Source: Larix kaempferi
Taxonomy: Eukaryota; Streptophyta; Pinopsida; Pinales; Pinaceae
DNA length: 64,000 bases
Reading direction: 5' to 3'
Assembly (NCBI GenBank): GCA_027924585.1
Contig: BSBM01000299.1
Span: 31,844,501 to 31,908,500, forward strand
Under the pieces are notes generated by a model, which saw only the letters and a program-made list of their open reading frames with translations, did no database searches and was not told the DNA's origin. Below are positions 57,586 through 64,000 of the stretch, one piece after another. The first letter of the stretch is position 1; every line of letters begins with the position of its first letter. The position numbers and the translations under genes were made by a program.

Positions 57586-57975
57586 CTACACAACAAGTTA
57601 AATTGCATGATTAGAAAACATCTCATAGTTTTCAGAACAAATTCTTACACATAAAAAATATGTCATATAGTCATGCAATTATCTTAGCCAATGCTTCAAT
57701 ACAACATTTATCCATATCCCATAACTTTCTAGATGCATTCCAATCTCTACCAGAACATTGTTAAGAGTGTGCACAACTCCCAACATGTCAGCAAAGAGGT
57801 TTCATTCTAGATAAGTAGCAATGGAATGTTGTACAGTGCCATAGGCCACTTACCCATGCATATTAGGAGTATACTGTTCATCAATGCAATTATTCTAATA
57901 TGCACAACCTAATTCTAGGAACATCAGTATATACATAATTGAACAGTATTATTTAAGAAATGACAATTCAAATAC
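57586..57975 (-). other. Intron-like GT-AG block of copia B
   Basis: 390 bp on the minus strand, starting GTATTTGAATTGTCATTTC and ending AACTTGTTGTGTAG. It is homologous to 42666-43083 of A along its length (for example, both contain CAATGCTTCAATACAACATT or its counterpart and AAACCTCTTTGCTGACATGT). It lies between integrase and RT coding remnants in both. Confidence 0.6.
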
Positions 57976-58250
57976 TTATCTTTGTTTGTTCGTTGGGTGG
58001 ACTCCCTCTGAGTCTTTGCTTCCTTGCAGGAGCTGCTGGAGTCCTAATCTGAGGTAGCTTCTTCTACACCTTTCTGTTGTGAAATGTAGAGAGATGATCA
58101 ACTCCCTCTGAATATCTGCATCCTTGCAGAAACTACTGAAGTGTGCTCCTTTGCTTTCTTGCAGGAACAACTAGAGTGTGCTCCCTCTTGATCTTTGCTT
58201 CCTGAATTACCTGTTCTTGAACTCATATTCATCCTTGGTCCCTATGCATG
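57976..58250 (-). pseudogene. Copia B scrambled integrase segment
   Basis: Minus strand: three or four partial repeats of a GAAGCAAAGATCAAGAGGGA-like unit (encoding KEAKIKRE), interrupted by GTTCCTGCAAG blocks. The C element has a single KEARIKREL at this place. The same arrangement, including GGACTCCAGCAGCTCCTGC, occurs in A. Confidence 0.65.
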
Positions 58251-59170
58251 CTTATTAGTATCATGAATGTGTTATCCTTGTGATCTCATATAAAATCATA
58301 CATTCATTAGTATACTATTAAAACACAATAATCTCAAGCATGTATAGTCATGATCATTTCAAACAAAAATAATAAGCATGAGCATTCAAGGATTCTTATG
58401 GTTAGTCAAATCATAAGAAACATAACATGTCTAAACCTGTAATTACTCAAGCCTATGACTCTTCAGGTTAGTTGAATCATCAATCAAGATAAGAGATATA
58501 AAATGCATAAAACCTGTGATTATTCAAACCTATACCATCATGATTCTTCTGGTTAGTCATATCATCAATTATGGTAAGAAACATAATATGCATACAATCA
58601 TGATTATTCAAACCTATGACTTCATGAATAATCATTATCAACAATAGTATAAGATCCTAACACAAGGTAGGATTCTATCTTGATATAGGAAAAACATACC
58701 TGGATTAGCATGCTAGTTAGTTATGTCTAACATACTCACATGATGTCTTCTTGTTCTTCTTCAATGACTTGTGCTAGTAACCTGTATATTTCATAGGTTA
58801 GCCATTACAAAACCAAGTTATACATACCTCGTAAATGGATCTTCTATGAGATCCATGACAATGGATGAATCTTTGTCCTCATGTTATCATGATCATATGT
58901 TCTTGGACCAGAACATGATTTGTCTTTCTTGGTGTACCTTTCATGTTAGTAGACAACATAAACCTCATACAACACCATAATGCATTAGTACAATCATAAG
59001 TGTCAACACCCTAACCAATGAATATCTTCTATCATGCATTCATAATTTTGTTAAGGTGATACGACAAATCTAAAATCAAAATTGTACTAACCGTAATAAC
59101 ATGAAGACAAACATACCATAAACTTAATCATGGACAAATATCGAAACATACCTCGATGAGTCATACCTGT
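58251..59170 (-). other. Anonymous block replacing gag-protease-integrase in copia B
   Basis: About 0.9 kb of AT-rich sequence with no copia coding similarity. On the minus strand AG|GTATGT-like donor sites occur at about 59150-59160, 58830 and 58695. A roughly 100-bp unit is repeated about three times at 58385-58640 (ATTATTCAAACCTAT, TTAGTCATATCATCAATTA). It may be captured host sequence or intron debris. Confidence 0.45.
58385..58640. repeat. Degenerate ~100-bp repeat inside copia B
   Basis: Three diverged units share (A)AACCTGTGATTATTCAAACC, TCTTCTGGTTAGTCATATCA and AAGAAACATAA. Visible by eye with insertions and deletions. Confidence 0.65.
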
Positions 59171-59300
59171 CGAGATCGCTTGTAATCTTCTTATGTAAGG
59201 CCTTAGCCTCATCTCCCTCTGAAACAGGAACTTCTTCACTCATGCAGATGATCAATCCATCTTCTTCTAGGATTAACCCAATCCACTTGATTTGCAAGAA
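59171..59300 (-). pseudogene. Copia B gag N-terminal remnant
   Basis: Minus strand reads IGLILEEDGLIICMSEEVPV and EGDEAKALHKKITSDLDR, matching the gag start of A (RIGLIVEENELDSYVKEEIP). It ends abruptly near 59171 and the rest of gag is absent. Confidence 0.75.
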
Positions 59301-60616
59301 CTGGACCTGGAGCTGGATATGGGTTTGTCAGAGAAACCTCAAAAATTCAAACTTTGAATTTCAAACTTCCGAAAGGATAGGAATATGCGCCTTGATGAAC
59401 TGATCAAACTGGTATATTCAGAATTTGAAAACTGCAAAGTTTCACTCCTTAATTTTGCCTTTGAAACTTCCAGATTCACTGGATGTGACCCTGAACTGGG
59501 GTTTGATGAAGCCCACTCTTTTTCCCCATCAAAAGGTTTGATCCAAAGCTCTAAGCTTCTATTTTTCTGAGTAGCTTCCAGCCGTGGTCACAGATTGCAA
59601 AAATTCCCATTTTTACAGAAGCCCTAATTTTCCACTTTTCTGATCAAAGTCCCGAACTAGGGTCTAATCAAGCCCGGCCTTCTGCCCAACCAAAAATTCT
59701 GATCTTGGTCTCTAAATTTCTATTTTGATGAGTAGCATCCAGCCGTGGTATCCGATTACAAAAATTCCAACTTTCTCCAAAGCCCTAAATTCCGGAAGCC
59801 ATGAATGAAGGTACCAAAAAATAATTCTGTTTTAACAGAAATATGTACCTGATTGTTTCTGGTGTAACTCCGAAATTTTTGATCCACAGGGTCTGAAAAA
59901 GTTTCCTGAGATAGCCTGACCTGTTATATTTCCATCCTGACAGGTCTGACCTCAATTGGATTCTTTGAGAGAGAGTTATGCCAAATGTCACAACGTGACC
60001 TGTTTTGGGATAAAACAGGAGAGCGAACTTGTACGGCGTACCACGTGTCACTGTTTTAACTCCGGCCTCTGAAAAAGTTTTCTGAGATAGCTCGGCCTGT
60101 TACCTTTCCATCCTGACAGGTTTGACCTCAATTGGACTCTCTGAGAGAGAGTTATGCCAAATGTCGCAACGTGACCTGTTTGGGGATAAAACAGGAGAGC
60201 GAACTTGTACGGCGTGCCACGTGTAACTGTTTTAACTTCGGCCTCTGAAAAAGTTTCCTGAGATAGTAAAGACTGTGTACTACCTGTCACTTTTTACGAA
60301 ATTTTATTTGGAGCTTCCTAGCCCAAGATATGACCTTTTTCCCAAGGTCACCTGATTTTGACTCAGATCTGGAAGAGGCAGAAACCCTATATTGTACAGA
60401 TCATAAATAACAAAGTACAACGAATTAGAGGTTGTCCTTTAGACACACGATACCTGGAGATCTTATCTTTGGCTTGTAACAATTTCAGATCCGAAAACTT
60501 TGCCAAAACGGATTTATAGCGAAAGTGCTACGATGGCTGGTTTTTGCTATATCAAGCCCTAGCATCGTAAGTGCAACAAGTGTCATACATGCCATATCAT
60601 GCCTTCTTTCAGGCTA
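59301..60616 (-). other. Copia B leader with two tandem duplications
   Basis: The 1.3-kb leader between primer site and gag contains a 176-bp tandem duplication (59892-60067 and 60068-60243, partial third copy from 60244; block TCTGAAAAAGTTTCCTGAGA). It also has a diverged ~155-bp duplication (about 59484-59640 and 59648-59795; blocks CCAGCCGTGGT and AGCCCTAA). No gene is seen; the antisense frames reflect the duplication. The leader of A is only about 0.6 kb. Confidence 0.8.
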
Positions 60617-60628
60617 GCTCTGATACCA
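60617..60628 (-). other. Copia B primer binding site
   Basis: Minus strand TGGTATCAGAGC, an exact initiator tRNA-Met site, directly next to the LTR. Confidence 0.95.
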
Positions 60629-61273
60629 TGTTAAATTTTATGAATTTACTTCAATCTGATCTAGGATCTTAACTGAGAGAACAACATGTACAGCATATCT
60701 ACAGCATATCAATCATGGAGACAATAATGCAAGCACACAAGAGACACAAAGATTTACTTGGGGAAAACCATAAAGGTGAAAAACCCCAATAACTTCCTCA
60801 GAGATAGATAGAGCAATGATACAACCAACCAATAGAGATAGCCATAACCTAGCAGCAATCCTCCTCCTACATAAGTGCGCCTCTCCTCCTTGAGAGCATG
60901 TGTGAGAAGTGAGTAAATAGAGTGCCTCCCGCACTCTATTTATACTTGACTTGACTTGCCTTTTTACCTAACTCATGTAGGCTCAAACTTAACCACATAA
61001 TATAATGCTGACTGGGCCGACCCCCAATAGGGTGGTCTAATAACCCTTTGACCCACATGGCCGACCCCCAATAGGGTGGTCTAATAACCCTTTGACCCAC
61101 ATGACTTATACAGGGCCGACCCCAAACAAGGTGGTCTAATAACCCATCAAGTATAAGTTACGACACTTACAATATAAATGACGACACTTCCTTATAGAGG
61201 AATAATACCATCTCTATAGGAATATAATATACATATATGTGAAATACATTCCGAAGTTACATATACATCAACA
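60629..61273 (-). repeat. Copia B 5' LTR (645 bp)
   Basis: It differs from 53957-54601 at five positions by eye (near 60640, 60692, 60869, 60984 and 61181). The CTGAG target duplication follows at 61274. Confidence 0.96.
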
Positions 61274-61278
61274 CTGAG

Positions 61279-62089
61279 TTCATGACCTCCAAGATAATAT
61301 AGATGAAAATCTAATGTACCTTTTAGGTACCTCATTACATGCTTTGCAGCTATTAAATGAACCTTTCTAGGTTCTACGAGATACTGACTTAGGGTATTTA
61401 CAGCAAAGCATATATCTGGCCTAGTATTTGTCAAATACATCAATGACCCAATGATTTGTCTATATAGAGTTAGGTCCACGAGTTCCGATGATTCATTAAC
61501 TAATAACTTCAAGTTGGAGTCCATGGGAGTGGCCATGGGTTTACACTCCAACATATCAAACCTTTTTAAAAATCTCCACAACATACTTACCTTGATTTAG
61601 AAAGATTCCTTTTGGTTCTTGCCATATTTCTAGACCTAAGAAGTACTGCATTAATCCGAGATATTTCATCTCGAATTCTGAAGAAAGCTTCTTCTTTCTT
61701 TCAATAATTTGTTTCTCATTTCCGGTTAGAAATAGATCGTCTACATATAACAACAGTATAACTGGTTCATCATCCATCACTTTGAGATAAAGATTTGGGT
61801 CAGCTTTACTCTTGGTAAAACCCATGCTAGTTAAGAAATTGTCAATCCTTCCGTACCAAGCCCTGGGAGCTTGCTTCAACCCATATAATGCCTTTTTCAG
61901 TTTACATACATGAGTGAGTCTTCCATCTTTAACCTCAAACCCTTGTGGTTGCTCTATGTACACTTCTTCTTCAATTACACCATTCAGAAAAGCTGTCTTA
62001 TCATCCATTTGGTGTAATTTCCACTTCATCATAGATGCAAGTGCCATGATAGTTCTAATTGAAGTATACCTAGCAACTGGTGTAAATGT
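61279..62089 (-). pseudogene. Copia C reverse transcriptase
   Basis: Minus strand: after an in-frame TAA at about 62090 (GIDYE*TFTPV, Glu codon lost), the frame gives MALASMMKWKLHQMDDKTAF, LKKALYGLKQAPRAWYGRID, catalytic LLLYVDDLFLTG (about 61735-61770) and LMQYFLGLEIWQ. A one-base shift near 61560 leads into the next frame (CKPMATPMDSNLKLLV, YRQIIGSLMYLTNTRPDICF, AAKHVMRYLKGTLDF), which runs to the B insertion. QMDV has become QMDD. Confidence 0.92.
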
Positions 62090-64000
62090 TTATTCATAAT
62101 CAATTCCCTCCTTCTGAGAGAATCCTCTGGCTACAAATCTTGCCTTATATTTTTCAATGCTACCATCTGCAGCATGTTTTATCTTGAAAATCCATTTGGA
62201 AGCAACCACACTTTTATCTTTTGGTTTGGGAACTACATCCCATACATCATTTTTCATTATTGACTGATATTCTTCTGTCATTGCTTCTATCCATTCTTTC
62301 TTCTGAGCTTCCTCTTCATAGCTAGTAGGTTGTTGATCCACAAGATCACACATCAAGGCCATATAGTTGGACACTAGCTTTGGTTTCTTTCTTTCTCTAG
62401 TGGAGCCTTTAGGAGGTCCATATCTTTCAGCTCCTTGAATAATATCTCTAGCCCATGCTGGCCTTCTTTTCTTAGATAAATCTGTAATAGGAGGTTCTTG
62501 TGGTTCCAACATGTCATGATCCTCTGGGGAATCATCTTCAGGGATGTGCATAGCCTCTATGATTCTAGGAGATGTATCTTCTTCATAGATTTCTTCAAGT
62601 TGGAACTTCCTAGATTTCTTGAGAGCTGCTTCTTCATCAAATGTTACATCTCTACTTATTTCTATATGATGAAAACCTGGTATGTAAATTCTGAAGGCTT
62701 TGGATGATTCACAATAACCAACAAATATTCCCTTCTTACTAGAAGGATCCAACTTGGTTCTCTTTTCTTTTGGAATGTGGATGTACACAGGACACCCAAA
62801 TATTTTAAGATGACTTACCTCAGGCTTCTTTCCTCTAAACACTTCTTCTGGAGTTTTGAAATCAAGAGCACTATGGGATAGTCTATTTTGCACATAGACT
62901 GTTGTCTTGGCTGCTTCATCCCATAGATACATGGGAAGATCTTGGTCATGTATCATAGTCTTTACAGCTTCCATGATGGTTCTATTTTTCCTCTTAGCAA
63001 CCCCATTTTGTTGGGGATTGTAGGGAGTGGTTAGTTCCCTCTTAATTCTGGCTTCTTTACAAAAGTCTTCAAAGTCTTTTGAAGTAAATTCTCCGCCATT
63101 ATCTGTTATGAGAATCTTGATTCTCTTTTCTGAGAGATTTTCAATTAGAGCCTTGAACTCTTCGAACTTTCCAAAGACTTCATTCTTACCTTTTAGAAAG
63201 TATATCCAAGTTTTCCTTGAATAGTCATCAATGAATGAAAGATAGTATTCAAACCCACTTAGAGAAGTGGTGGGCATTGGTCCACATACATCTGAGTGTA
63301 TTAGCTCCAAAATGTTCTTAGTCTTTGTTTCACTCTTTGGAAAGGGGTTCTTGACATTCTTCCCTTTCTTACATCCTTTACATGAGCCATCATGATCAGC
63401 CTTCAAGTCTGGTAATCCTATGACCACCTTGCTTACATAGGGTAAGGCTTTGTAGTTAATGTGAGCTAATCTTCTATGCCATAGATCACTGGGGCTAGAG
63501 ATTTCATGAGCAAGGGAAACTTCTGGATGACCCTTGAGCTTATAGAGACCTCCTTCTTCTTCACCAATGGCAACTGCATCTTTAATTGATTTTCCTTTGG
63601 ACCACATGAGTACTTGTCCATCTATGAAAGCCACTCTAAAACCTTTCTTATCTAGTGCTGAGATAGAGAGTATGTTCTTCTTTAAACCTGGTACATATAA
63701 AACTTCTTTCATTTTTAAGGGTGTTCCAGAATCAAGCTTGTAGCTTGCTTCACCCATTCCCTTGATGGGATATTGATAATCATCTCCTAGAGATACCTTT
63801 TGTGGTGAAGACTTTTCTTCAATTCTTGAGAGGGTTTCCTTTTGTCCTGTCATGTGCTATGAAGCACCATTGTCAATGAGCCATGTACCTTCACCAGGAG
63901 ACACAGATCCAGAGAGTGTAGAAAATAGGACATATTCTTCTGGATATTCTTTCTTTACTTTAGATCTTTTCCTTTGAGGCCTTTCCTCTTCTTCTTATTC
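62090..64000 (-). pseudogene. Copia C protease end, integrase and RT start (587-codon open frame)
   Basis: Minus strand. At 63855-63890 the protease motif reads WLIDNGAS then a stop then HMTG (Asn for the usual Ser). The open frame 63853-62090 has the pre-integrase region (KEVLYVPGLKKNILSISALD), zinc-binding HRRLAH and CKGCKKGK, and catalytic core HSDVCGPM, FIDDYSRKTWIYFL and ITDNGGEFTSKDF. The third acidic residue is replaced: PQQNGVAKRKNR has Lys (62993-62995) for Glu. Then follow GKKPEVSHLKIFGCPVY, the linker, and RT start SKWIFKIKHAADGSIEKYKA. Otherwise nearly intact. Confidence 0.93.

Larger units (their letters stand above)
53957..61273 (-). mobile_element. Ty1/copia element B (minus strand), young and non-autonomous
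   Basis: A 7317-bp element with 645-bp LTRs that differ at five positions, flanked by CTGAG (53952-53956 and 61274-61278). In transcription order: 5' LTR, primer site, long leader with tandem duplications, short gag remnant (59300-59171), an anonymous block (59170-58251), a scrambled integrase segment, an intron-like block, a deleted RT, RNase H, 3' arrays, polypurine tract and 3' LTR. Most of gag, protease, the integrase core and the RT active site are absent, so it must have moved using proteins from another element. Confidence 0.95.
51148..64000 (-). mobile_element. Ty1/copia element C (minus strand), split by B, 5' end beyond window
   Basis: Reading from right to left: protease end, integrase, RT (64000-61279), element B, RNase H (53956-53462), 3' spacer with arrays, polypurine tract and 3' LTR (51638-51148). 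Removing B and one CTGAG copy restores the RT-RNase H frame, so B inserted into C. The left target duplication is GCCTG (51143-51147). It is distantly related to A and B (same lineage, alignable proteins, different arrays). Defects: a few stops, one frameshift, and Lys replacing the catalytic Glu of integrase. Confidence 0.92.

Overview
The window reads as intergenic DNA from a large seed-plant nuclear genome. Its long, decayed LTR retrotransposons, nested several deep and moderately AT-rich, suggest a gymnosperm, perhaps a conifer (inference; nothing here is species-diagnostic). No complete, intact host gene was found. Nearly all recognisable coding sequence is Ty1/copia or Ty3/gypsy gag-pol, broken by stops, frameshifts, deletions and later insertions.

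Layout. 1-3394 is most of a ~4-kb gypsy LTR sitting in the integrase of an old copia element (E, plus strand, 3395-7145). E's reverse transcriptase is interrupted by a 1.1-kb terminal-inverted-repeat (TIR) element (4441-5525). 7146-11544 has no recognised gene; it holds a degenerate tandem repeat and a few exon-like signals. From 11545 to 48550 lies a large gypsy element (G2, plus strand, Tekay/Del-like by reverse transcriptase and LTR length) that continues past the right edge under later insertions. Its 5' LTR is split in two (11545-14362 and 37876-39122) by a second gypsy chromovirus (G1, 14363-37875). G1 contains a 3978-bp solo LTR of the G2 type (14439-18416), a remnant of a very small LTR element (20658-20878), and a 14.4-kb insertion bounded by inverted repeats (22311-36679). 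That insertion carries host-gene-like fragments and an older gypsy remnant (G3).

The G2 gag gene is split by a complete but defective copia element (A, 39679-46644, target duplication CTGTG). The G2 reverse transcriptase is cut at 48551 by an unclassified LTR-like insertion (D). D is cut by copia C (minus strand, 51148-53956 plus 61274-64000 and beyond), and C is cut by copia B (minus strand, 53957-61273, target duplication CTGAG). B has LTRs differing at 5 of 645 positions and is the youngest insertion; A's LTRs differ at about 40 of 604.

The elements do not form a pathway. The most interesting material is structural: (1) the inverted-repeat insertion with a duplicated exon-like block, a spliced-looking 83-residue ORF and a fragment resembling the ankyrin-repeat protein AKR2; (2) copia A and B, which share an intron-like GT-AG block between integrase and reverse transcriptase, although B is young and cannot encode its own machinery; (3) satellite-like tandem arrays between pol and the 3' LTR in all three right-hand copia elements. 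Divergence counts and boundaries were read by eye.
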